Source: Raoultibacter timonensis (GTDB lineage: Bacteria; Actinomycetota; Coriobacteriia; Coriobacteriales; Eggerthellaceae). Taken from it: 64,000 nucleotides of DNA. The number at the start of each line of letters is the position of its first letter. Position 1 is the stretch's first letter. A program made the translations under genes and the position numbers. Location: positions 2,707,322 through 2,771,321 of the forward strand of contig NZ_LT964679.1 in NCBI RefSeq assembly GCF_900240215.1. The letters run 5' to 3'. Positions 23,519-35,500 of this stretch are shown here, piece after piece. The notes beneath the pieces were generated by a model that saw only the letters and a list, made by a program, of their open reading frames with translations, ran no database searches and was not told the origin of the DNA.

Positions 23519-26500
23519 CTACCTCATGTCGCGCCTGCGCTTCTTGTGCGCGGCCGCAGCGCCCAGGGCAAGAGCAAGCGCCGCGATCGCGCCGACGAGC
23601 ACCACCGTCACAACAAGCGGATCACCCGTGCGCACGATGTTCGAGATCAGGCCGATACCCGCAGGCGTTTGCGGCGCGATGCGAACATCGACGGTGTTCG
23701 AGCGGTACTCGGCCTCGATACCGTTCGCACCCGCAGCAGATACGAGCGCGGTGTTCGAAATGATCGAACCGCCCGGGGCCGAAGTGTCCACCCTGACCTT
23801 GAAGCTATACACGGTTTCGCCGACGGCCGTGGGATCGATGGTCCATACGATCGCATGCCGTGCCTCATCGTAGGTGCCGCCCTCGGTGGCTGAGCCGTTC
23901 ACGTACGACACGGAGGCCGGCAGCGGGTCGACGAGCGTCGCGCTCGTGAACGCCAGCGGGTCGGACAGGTCAACCTTGAGCGTGTACTCGAGTTCCTGAC
24001 CCGGCTTCACCTCTTCGCCTTCTTCCACGTTTACCGTCTTCTCAACGCCCATCCACATCGCATGAAGCGTCACATCGCCGTGCATGGCAATCGTATCGCC
24101 CGGCTTGAAATGGGTGCCGGTGCCGTCGGGCTCGGTGTTCCACCCAACAAAGTGCGATTTCTCCTTGGCGAGCGGCGAGCCGTCGCCGAGCAGCGCACGC
24201 GTCATGGTGTCGGGCGTGCCGACGTTGTCGAGCACGGTGGCGACCTCGTCGTCGTCGTAGATGACCGCATCGACGGGAGCCGAGCCCGTATCGGCCGCAC
24301 CTTCACGGTAGATCACCCGATACTCGTTGATGGTCACCTCGTCTTCGACGGTGTTCGATTCGTAGGCCCCGCTTGCCACCGTAACCTCGGCGGTGTTCTC
24401 AACGAGCGCACCCGTTTGCGCATCCGCATCGACGATCACCTCGAAGGTGAGCGTGATGGTTCCGGGACCGCTGGGATTGAGCGTCCAGACAACCTCGTCG
24501 CCAACCAGCTGGCCTCCCATGTTCGCGCTGCTTCCCTCATAGGACGTCCCCGCAGGCACCGCATCGGACACAGTGATCGCCTGGGCATCGGGAACGGCAA
24601 CCTCGATGGTGTAGCGCAGCTTCTCATTCGGCTTAAGCGGCGCCGTCGGCTCGTCTTCCGCCGAGCTTTTCTCTATACCGAGCCATTGGGCGTAGAGGTC
24701 GAGCCCGCCCTCGGGTACAGCCGCCGCATCGCCCGCGTCGTAGTGCGCGCCCGTACCGTCCGCTTGGGTGTTCCATCCGGCGAAGTGCATGCCGTCGGCA
24801 ACGAGCGCGGGAGCGCCTTTGTTGTCGAGCACCGTGGCGTCCGCGTCGACGAGGTAGTAGCCCTCGTCGACAGGCGCGGTGCCGCCCGTAGCACCGTTTC
24901 CGTGGTAGGTTACCTGCGCGGTCAGGGCAGCGGTGTCGTTGGTTTCCGTGGAATCGTAGCTGCCCCACTCGTCTGCCGCGATGGAGGCCTTGTTCTTAAC
25001 CGGCAGCTGCGTGGTCCCCGAGACGATGTCGGCATCGGCGGTGGCTGTGAAGCCCACCGTCACCACATCGCCCGCGCTCACGTTGCTGATGGTCCACACG
25101 ATGGTCCGCGTGCCGTCGGTGTACACGGCCTGCGAACCGGCGCTGTCGTCGTCGTAGGTGAGTCCCGCAGGAACCACATCGGTGATCTTCAGATCGCCCG
25201 CAAGGCCCATCGGCACCGTTACCGCAATCGAGTAGGCAATCTGCTCACCGGGCTGCAGGTAGGTGTCATCCGCGTTTTCCTTCGCCGATGTTTTCACCGC
25301 CTGCGACCACATGGCATACAGGTCGAGATCCGCCGACAGGTTGAGCGTTGCTGCAGGCGCATAGTGCGTACCCGATCCGTCGGCCGCGGTGTTCCAGCCG
25401 ACGAACGTCCAGCCGTCCTTCGCAAGCGATGCGCGCCCGAGCACAACCACCTGCTCGGTCGGAAGGTAATTGTTCGGATCGCTCGGCGCCGTGCCCTCAT
25501 CGGAGCCGTTGCCGTGGTAGGTGACCGTGTACGACGTGCCCACAGGATCCTTCTTCAGGTTGGTCTGGTAGGTCGATCCGCCGTACGCGACGTCGGCTAC
25601 GTTGGTAATCTCGTCTACGCTCTCGGCATCCTCGCCAAGCGTCACCGTGAACGAAACCGTGAGCTGCGTGTCCTTGGCAAGCGTGCCGATGGTCCAGGTG
25701 ACCTTCTTATCGATCGCGTTGTAGGCTCCCTTAAGCCCCGCATCAGCCCCGTTGACAAGCAGGCTTCCCGCTTTGAACGAGGTCTCGGCCGGTACGAGAT
25801 CGGAAATTACGAGATCGGTCGCATCTTCAGGCAGCGTGACTGCAATCGTGTAGGTGAGCTCTTCGCCGCGTTTGAGATCGGTATTGCCCGTATGCTCCTT
25901 GGCCGAGGTCTTACTGGCCACGAGCCACATAGCCCACAGCGTCATGTTATCGGTAGGCGTTATGTTCTCACCCGCCTTGTAATGGGTGCCGGTGCCGTCG
26001 GCTTTCGTGTTCCAGCCTGCGAACACCTTGCCGCTATAGGCGAGCGGTACGGTCTGATCGTTTGCTGCCGCCGCCGCAGAAGAGCCCATCACGACGGTCT
26101 GATCGTCGGGCACATCGCCTACGGCCCCGTTCGCCTCGTAATCGATCGTGAGCTTCTGAGCGTTCTTCAGCGCGAAGCCCGTCGCCGCAGAACCCGTTAC
26201 CGAGGGGTTCCAGAGCGTATCGGCCACATCGGTGTTGTCGACCTTGGTCTCGACGAGCTCGTAGGCGATCGGATCGGTGTAGCCCGAAGCGCTTTCGTAG
26301 CCGCTCACGTGCCCCACCTGGATCGTCCACGATCCGTCGCCGTTCACCGTGACCGTACCGTCCGAACAGGTCGGGTTTCCGAGAGCGGGCACGTCCACCC
26401 ACACGCTCTTAGTCGTCTGGTCGCCGTCCTCGTCGGTGTTGCGCAGTTCGAACTCGATGCGCGAACCCGCGCTTGCACCCGTGGGCATCACCCACGTCTT

Positions 26501-29500
26501 GGTCACGCCGACCGAAATCCAATCCTGCAGCTCGATCGTGTCGGCGAACACGAGCGACTGTTCCATCTTGAGGTTCGCGGGCACCGTGGCTCCGAGCTTG
26601 AAGTGCTCGCGTTCGGCGGCGACCGAGCCTGCATAGGTGCCAACGTCGAATTCTGCGATGGGGCGGGTGCGCTCGGCACGGTCGACGTTGACGAGCAGGG
26701 CACCCGTCCCCGACACGGCTCCGGGAAGCTCCTTCGTCACCTCGATGGCGCGGTCGGCCCATACGGGGGTTTCCGACGTACCCGTGTTAGCCGAGGCAAG
26801 ATAGATCTCATGGCCTGCGAAGCTCGCATCGGTGATGCTGGCCAGTTCGAACTTCGCACCGTCGTGGTAAACGCCCGAGCCGCGCGCAGCCTCGTTGCCC
26901 GCAAGCGTCGCATCCTCGAATCGGACGGTCGCGCGGTTGGACACCGCTCCGCCGAACACCGTCGCTGATACGTTCTTGTTGTTCTGCAGCACCGCTCCCC
27001 CGTAGAGCTGGAGGTTGCCGCTGCCGCTCGTTACGATGAGCGGAGCCTCGGCGGATACGCCGTTCGCGGTTGCCTTCGGGCCGATATCAGAGCCTGCCAC
27101 ACGATTCTTGTGGCCGTCGATCACGAGATCGTCCACCGCGAGCACGCCGCCCGTCACTTCGATGAGGGTTCCCGTATGGCTTTCCTTATCGAAGCCGGGA
27201 AGGCTCGCGTAGGCGTCAGGCCGCGAGTAGCGCTCGATGGTGATGGAGTTGCCCGTGAGCACCGTTTCCTCGGGATCGCCCATGAGCCCCGCCGTGTACG
27301 AGGTCGAGGTGATGTACGCCGAAGCGTCCATGGTGACGGTGTTCACCACGTAGATCGTGCCGGCGTTCTCCTGCTCGGCAACCTTGTAGGCCTGCGAGAG
27401 CGTTTCGACTGCGTTCTCGGGATCGAATCCCGTGTTCGTGTTCAACCCGTTTACACCGTCGACGTACACGCCCGCAACGAACTGCAGCTCGAGCATGTTT
27501 TCGGCTCCGCTGCGGTTGCCAAGCGAGTACACGGCGCTCACCTGATCCTCAAGGCGGTACAGCTTCTTGTCGGTCGCACCGGGGTTCGTGCCGCTTGCGG
27601 GGTATTCTACAACCGGCCGACCTCGGTACACATCTTCGAGCGTGATGGAAAACGGCGTGCCGCCCGAATTCATGATGCCGCGCTCGCGCGCCGTAATGAA
27701 CGCGCTGTTCTGCGGCGCGGACGTGCTGCCCGTGCCCGCGAGATAGATTTCGTCGGTGAGACCCAGGTAGCCGCCCGCCAACTCGAGCGTGCCGGCCTGA
27801 TAGATCGAATCGCCGAATTCGGCCTGCGTGTTGGTGGTCGAAGCGTTCGTCAAGAGGGCGCTTCCGCCCTTCTCGACGCGCACCGCGCCGCCCTTGCCGC
27901 CTGATGCGACGTTGTCGTTGTTGACGACCGTCGTAAACGAACCGGCAAACGATCCGCCGTCCGCAACGGATATCACCGGATCCAGCGCGTCGACGCCGTC
28001 GGCAGCGAAGGGAGCGGTACCCGAGAAGGGTTCGCTGTGGCCGTCGAAGGGCATGCCCTGGCACTCGAAGGTTCCGGCCACGTTGAACAGCGTGCCGTAG
28101 TGCGTTGGCGCGGTGTAGCCGACAAGCGTGTTGTGCGCCGTCGGTTGGGCGTAGCGGCGGATGTACACTGTGCCTGCGGTTTCCACCTCATCGGATTTGC
28201 CTTTGTTGTACACCGACAGCTCGTCGGTCGCGTTGTTGGTCAGCGAGAAAGAATCGCCCGGCTGCACCGTCACCGTGTTGACCACGATGATGACGCCGCC
28301 GCCCGACCCGTCGGGGCTGAACGCCTCGGCGGCCTTGAGCAGCTCGTAAGCGTGCTCGAGCGTGTCGACCGCCGTGTCGGGCGTTTCGCCGTTGTTGCCG
28401 GGAAGCCCGTTCACGCCGTCGAGGTAGACGACGCCCTTCTGCTGGAGTTCGAGGATGTTGCCCGCAAGGTTGCGGTTGCCGAGCTTGAACAGCGCGGCCA
28501 CGTCGGGTTCGAGCCCGAAGTAGGCCGCCTGCGCGGTTGTCGGCACAGAACCGCCCGGATACTCCACCACCTCGCGGTGGTTGTAGGGGTTCTCGAGCGC
28601 GATCGAAAGCTGGCCGGAGGGCACGTAGGCGTCTTCGACGTTCACGATCGAGCTGAAGCCCGCGCTGACATCCGACGTCTTGGTGCCGGTCAGATACACC
28701 GATCCGCTGATCGACGAAGTACCCGCCAGCATGGTGAGCGTGCCGTTCTGGTATATCGCCGCTCCCTTGCCCGCCTTGGTCTGCGCGATCGCAGCGGTGT
28801 CAGCGATCGTGGTTGCGCCCTCGTTGAAGATGGCGCCGCCCTTGCCGCCCGTGGTGTAGTACGTCCCGGATGCGGAACCGTCGGTGTTGTCGTTGAGCGA
28901 AAGCGCCGCGTTCACACCGAGCTTGAAAGAGGCGCCCAACTCGACCTTCACGAGCGAGCCGCCCGTGATCTCGTCGATGTCGCGGCGTCCGTCGATGGCG
29001 ATATCGGTGAGCTCGAACGAGCCGCCCGACTCGACCGTAACCAGTTCGCCGAGGTAGGCCGGATACGCCGTACCAGTCAGCGAGAAGCCCGTATAGCGAA
29101 TGATACGCGAGGTCATCTCGACAATACCGTCGCCATCGGTGTCGATGAGACCCTCGGAAAGCGTCCACGTCTCGCTGCCCGTCACGATCATGGGGCCGCT
29201 GACGAAGAACACGGTATGCGTCAGATCGTTACCAGCCGCAAGCTCCTTGGACTTCGCCTCGGCAAACGACTGGTACGGCGTTGCCGGCGTTGCGCCGTCG
29301 CGCTGCCCGGAAGGCACCGAGGTCGTGGAGTCCATGAAGATGTACGCCTTGAGCACAAGGTTCGGCGCCTGCTTCTCAAGCACGAAACCGGGAGCGCTCA
29401 CCTCGAAGTAGCGGTAGTACGCCGTTGCCGTTCGGATGACGTCGCCATCGGGCACGACCACGGCATCGCCCTTCCTGAACGGACTTGACGACAGGCTGGT

Positions 29501-32500
29501 CGTTGTGGGAACGTCAACCTTGTACAGGCGGTCCTTCTGATAGATGCTGCCCGCAAGCGTGATGGCGTTGTCGCGCGTCGTGAGGAAGATGCGGTCTTCA
29601 ACGGTCGTGCGACCGCCCTTGAGGGTGAAGTTCGGCGAATCGACATAGATTGCCGCGTTCTGCTTTGACGCTTCGGCGCCGGTAACAGTGCGATTGTTCT
29701 TGATCGTGCCGCCCGCAAGCGTGAAAGCGCCGTTCTTGTCAACGTACACCGCCGACCCCCAGGTGGCTGCATTGCCCTCGATGGTGCCGTCGGCCATGAC
29801 GAAGGTGCCGTTGCCGACCATCACCGCGCCGCCGCGGAAGTAGCGCAGGTTGGTCGCCGTATCTTCGATGGAGCCGCCGTTCATGGTGAGCGTGACATTC
29901 GCCGCCGCAAGGTGGAAGCCCGCTCCGTACACCCAGGAATTGTTCGGCTGACCCTCGTTCTTTACCTCGTTGTTGCGAATGGTCGCGCCAGCTATGGTTG
30001 CATCGGTCGCCACCGTGTTCGACGCGGTAAGATACACCAGTCCGCCGTAGATTGAACCCGTGCCAACCTGCGAGACCACGTTGTCCTCGACAACGGTCGT
30101 GCCTGAAAGCGTGAAAGCAGACTGCGAAATGTAGAACAGCCCGCCCTGCACCTGGGAATCGGTGCTCAGGTGGTTGTCGCGAATGTGCGTGTCGTGGATC
30201 GTCAGGCTTCCCCCAGCCGACCGGAACAGGCCGCCCATCAGCGAGTATGATCTCGTCCCCTCAGAGATGATGCCGTGGATCGACGAGTCAGTCACGCTCA
30301 TGGTTCCCTGGTTGGAGAACAACGGTGCCACACCCGTCACATGCACATCGGTCACCTCGACGTTACTCATCCTCAGCGTTCCGGCGTTGTTGATCACAAA
30401 CGCGCTGCCGCCTGCAGAATTAGATGTTCTGATATCCCTGAAGCCACCCCCGTTCATGGTGACCGTTCCCGTGGCACCCACGCTGAGTGCACCGCCGTAG
30501 GACGAATGGGTCAGAGCGTTGGTGAACTCCACATTCGTGAGGTTCGCGACCCCAAGCCCGTCCACGGTCATGATCTGCTGCCGGGTATCCTGAACCGCCG
30601 GCCTGGCATCATCGAACGTCAGATTGGCCGCAACGAATGGCGTCGGCGTAGCGGTAACCGAGATCAGTATGCCTTTGTAGTTCTCTTCGCGCTTGATCAA
30701 GGGCTGCCACGTATCGCCCTTGTCGTTGGTGAACAATCCGCCTTCCGGAAGGCTCCAATCAAGATCGTTGATGCCCTTGGAGGCAAGGTACGGCTCGACC
30801 ATGTAGTTGCAGATGTAGATATCGCCGCCCTTCTCACGGGTCTTCAATATCTCGAGCGCTCGCGCGAACGTGCGTACCGGGGTGCTCGGGCTTGCCCCGT
30901 TGTTCGCATCGTCGCCCTCGGCTGCCGCACCGTAACTGTTGTTGCCCGCGATATACACGTCGCGTCCCGGAATGACCACGATGTACGTCTCGTCGGCATC
31001 GGTTCCGTGCACGATGCCGTAATCCCTTGGGATGTTGTCGGTCGTCTGGTACAGGTCGTAATAGTCGGTCGCATCAGCCACGCCGCGCGCCGCATCGGGC
31101 CCGACAACGCGATGGCCGACGAACGCCTGGATGTAGGCGAGTTTGAACTTGCCCGCCGACAGCTCGTCGATCGGGGTGCCGAGCTCGTTGGTCAGCGTGA
31201 TGATGTTGCCCTCGTACGCCAGATACGTCTCATCGTCGATCTCGGCGTTGGCATCGATGAACAGAGCGCCCTTCGTCCAGATGGACATGCCCTTCGTTAT
31301 CGTGCCGCCTTGGTTGTTGCGCAGGATCGAGGTGCCCGGCCCCATGGAAAGCGTGGGTCCCTGATCGAGTCGGACGCCGTTTTGCCCGTTATCGGATATC
31401 GATGCCGAACCGGTCATGACGATATCATAGTCTGAGAGCCTCTCGGTCGTGTAATCGGTGATGTATATGCCGCTGTTCTTGTACCCGCTGATCGTCGCCT
31501 GATCGGTCAGCGTGATCGTGCCGGCGGTGTAGTAGGGGATGTCGCTTGCCCTCCTCACGTACACGCCCTGCGACTGCCCGTTCGAGAAGCGGGCGTTGTC
31601 GGAAAGCGTCAAATTCGTGCCCGAAGCATAATCCTCGTACGCAGGGCCGCTCATCGCGTTGTCGATGTAACTGTCCCCAGAAAACGTCACGTTTGCGGCA
31701 GGACCGCTCGCCGCTTCGCGCAGATCCATGAACACGCCTCGATCGCACGAGTCGATGCCGGCGTCGTCGGTAAACGTGACGGCGAGGTCGGTGTACGCGA
31801 GCGAGCCCGACCCGCCCGCATAGATGCCAAACTGAGAGAGATCGATCTTCGTCCGTCCGGAGAGATCTGCCGAAACGCCCTTGCTCGATCCGAATCGCAG
31901 GGCGCTGGAGAACCCGCTGATCGTCACGTCGTCTTTCGCCGTGAGCTTCGGTCCCGCAATCGCATCGGATCCGCCTGCGGCATGGTAGCCCACGCCCCGT
32001 TTCGCCGTGATCGATTCGATGCGCGCAAACCCCTGCAAGATCACCTCGGCATCGTTTGCCGCATAGATGCCCGTGCCGCCATCGACAATGATGGTCGGAT
32101 GGGAAGCATCGGTATCGGACGACGTTCCCACAACGGCTTTCGCGCCGTCCAGCACCTCGATGCCGAGCGACCCTTTCGCCTCGATCACGCTTTCGTCTTC
32201 CATGACCACCGAGGTCTTCATGAGCGGCCCGTTCGAACCTGATACCGAAACGCCCGCCCGTCCGGCATAACCGAGGTTCGATGTCGTCTCGCAGGTGATA
32301 CGCGCCTGATCAGCCAGACGCGCCGTCGATCCTGCGGTAAGGGTGATGGCATCGTTGCGGTGGCTGCTCAAAACGCTGTCGCCCTGCATGACGATCGACG
32401 ACTGGCCTTTCATCCTGATGCCGTATTGGAAGTTGTTGGACACGACGCTGCCGCTGTCGAGCACGACCGATGCGCCCAAATCGATATCGATGATCGCATC

Positions 32501-35500
32501 GACGCCACCGGCGGTCGATGAGGTGACGTTGGGGTTCTCAGGGCTCACCGCCTCGGCCATGCCGTTGACCACGATGTTCTCGAGCGTCAGGCTTCCTGAG
32601 CCGCCAAGCGCGGTCACCATGGTTCCGTAGTAGCTCGCAAAGCGTTTGACCTGCGGGAACCATTCGGAATCGTACGCCTTGTGCTGCTGGGTGTACGCGG
32701 AGTCGTTCTGGTAGTCGAGCGACCACACCTGCGCGTCGATCACGCGAACCTCGCCGCATATGTAGATGAACGGCTCGAACGTCTGGGCGGCGGGAACGCT
32801 CGCCGCGTTGGCGTCGGCGATGCGCTCACGCAGAATCTGCTCGGCCCGCGCATAGGTTGCAACCGCATCGTCGGGACTCGTGCCCCCGTTGGTAACGTCG
32901 TTGCCGCCCATGCCGTCGACGTAGACGCCCTCGCCGACGAGAATGATGTTCTTGTTGAAGCCGCCCAATGTCGTCTTAGGAGGAATGGTGCCGCCCTCGA
33001 ACGTCGCAACATAGGGCGAGGCGTCCTCGAGTTCGTAGGTCTGCCCCGCAACCGTCACCGATCCCACCGGCTCGACCACCGTCGATCCCACTTCGAACAC
33101 CTCGGTGTTGACCGAGATGGGCAGACTCACCGAAGAGCCGGGTGCATCGAGCAAGAGCAGGCGGCTGAGCGCCGTGTTCAAGAAGAAGTTGTTGTTGTCG
33201 AGCGTGAGCTGGTTCGCATCGACGTACACCTTGCGCGCATGGTTCGCTGGGATGTCTACGAACACCCCGCCCGTCGTCGGCGCAGACGCCCCGAACCGCC
33301 CGCCGAGCAGATAGGCCTCGTCGGCAAAATACGCGTTGGAAGAAGCACCATCGGTGCACAGGTTGTCGGTTACGTCGCCCGATTTCATGGTGAAGGAGCC
33401 GCCCTGGAGCGAGATGCCGCCACCTTCCGAAACGGCCTCGTTGCGCGCCGTCGTCGTTGCGCCGTCCATGGTTACCGTTCCCGCCGCCACGTAGAGACCG
33501 CCGCCCGAACCGGTGGCTACGTTGTCGGTTATGGTGCAGTCGGTCAGCTTGAGAACGCCGCTGGCGGTGTGGATGCCCGCACCGAGGGGGGCACTACCCT
33601 TCTCGATTACGACACCCCCGAGGATAACGTCTCCCCGGGATTCGTACGTCGAAAGGTTTCCACCGTAGCGCGTTGCGATGTTTGAGGTGAACACGATGGA
33701 GCCCGGAGAAGAAGCAATGGCCTTGATGTTCGATCCGTGGATCGCGCCGCCGTATTCAGCTTTGTTGCTATCGAACGTTGCCGCCGTCAGATCCATGGTA
33801 ACCGTCGAGCCGGTTCCGACGGCACCTGCGTAGGTTCCGGTGTTCGATTTGAAAGTCGCGCCTGTAATGCGCAAGCTCGCATCGTCGGTAGCATAGACAG
33901 CTCCGCCGTTGCGTCCGTAATTCGATTCGAATAACGCGCCTCCCGAAATGTCGACGGAGCTGTACCTGTACGCGGCAATGGCGCCGCCGAGACCGTACTC
34001 GCCGACCTGGTTGCTCTTCATGGTGCCGCCGGTCATGATGAATTTTGCATTCTCATGCAGGCTCACGGCTCCACCGCCACCCGAGCGCGAAGTAGCCTTG
34101 TTGGCCTCGAACGTGCCGCCCGACATGGTGACGGTGGATGCCCCTTTCGCATACAGTCCGCCACCATGGCTGGACGTCGACGAGGACGAACCCGAGGTGT
34201 TGTACGACTGGTTGCCCGTGATCAAAGCCGTGCCGCTGATCGCCACCGTCGCATCGCCCACGGATATGCCCGCTCCGTAATCGCCGGAAATCGGGGCGCC
34301 GCGGCTGTACTGGTAGTTGTTCAGAACCGCGCCGCCCGACATGGCAAACACGGTGTTTGCAGGCTGGTACGACACGCCCTTGATGCGCACGCCCTGCGAA
34401 CGGTAGCCGATCTCGCCGCCGGTCATGGTGAACGTCGTCTTCTTGCCAGCTGCGCCCTGAACATCAACGCCGATACCCACAACGGCTGTCGAAGTCGTCT
34501 CGGAACCGAGTATGCGGGTGCCGTCGTTCATGTTGAACGTCGCGCCTGGCTGCACGAGCACCGTGCGGCTGTCCGCCGAAGGCGATGTGTCCATCTGGAT
34601 CGTGATGTCGGATGTGGTGAGCGTCGCGCCCGCGGGAACGCGGATCATGTTCGAAGTCAGCGTTGCCGCCTGCGCGGATTCGTTGTGCTTGTGGTCGGGG
34701 TCTCTGCAGATCAACACCCTGGCATCGGGGAAGGTGGCCACAGGAAGCGACCAGGTTTCTGATCCGTCGATCGTCACGGTGTCGCAGATGTAGATGACAC
34801 CGCGACCTTGCAGGTTCGTGTGCTCGAGCAGCTCCTTGGCACGGTCGAACGTCTTCACCGGGAAGCGGCAGTTGCCGCCGAAATTCTCGTCGTCGCCCTT
34901 GCCCGACAGGTAGATGGCTTCGTACTGGAAACTGCAGTACAGCTCGAGCTTCGTTATGTCGAACACGCCAGCAGGGTCGCCCGCCAAAGTCGGGCCCTCG
35001 TTGTCGTATACGAGCTGCCAGTTGTATGCGGTGTTGCCGCTGTTGAGCTGGAAGTACGGCTTGATATCGAGTCCCGGGACCGTCGTTTCGACCACGTTGA
35101 GGTACTGGTAGTTCAGGTTGTCGGCGATGCCCGAGTAGTACAGCGTGTACACGGTGCCGGGGTTCGGCGTGGCCGTGAGCTGCAAGGGGTTGTAGATGGC
35201 GCCTGTGCCCGCATCGCTTCGGCCCCAATCGTCGAGGTCGGTCTGGATCGCTCCTTCAACGCTGACGTTCTGGCCGATGTTGAGCTGACCGCCCGTGTTT
35301 TCGATGCCTCCGATGATGCGCATCGTACCCACCACCGGATCGCCGACGATCTTCACGTCCTTCAGGGTGAGCGTTGCCGCGCTCGATCCGTCGCCCTCGT
35401 CGGGCACGAGGAACAGCTCCTCGACCGTCTTGTCCCAGAACGTGAAGGTGACATCGTTGTTGAGCGTCGATTGGGGATCGATGCCGTCGATGGTCATGTT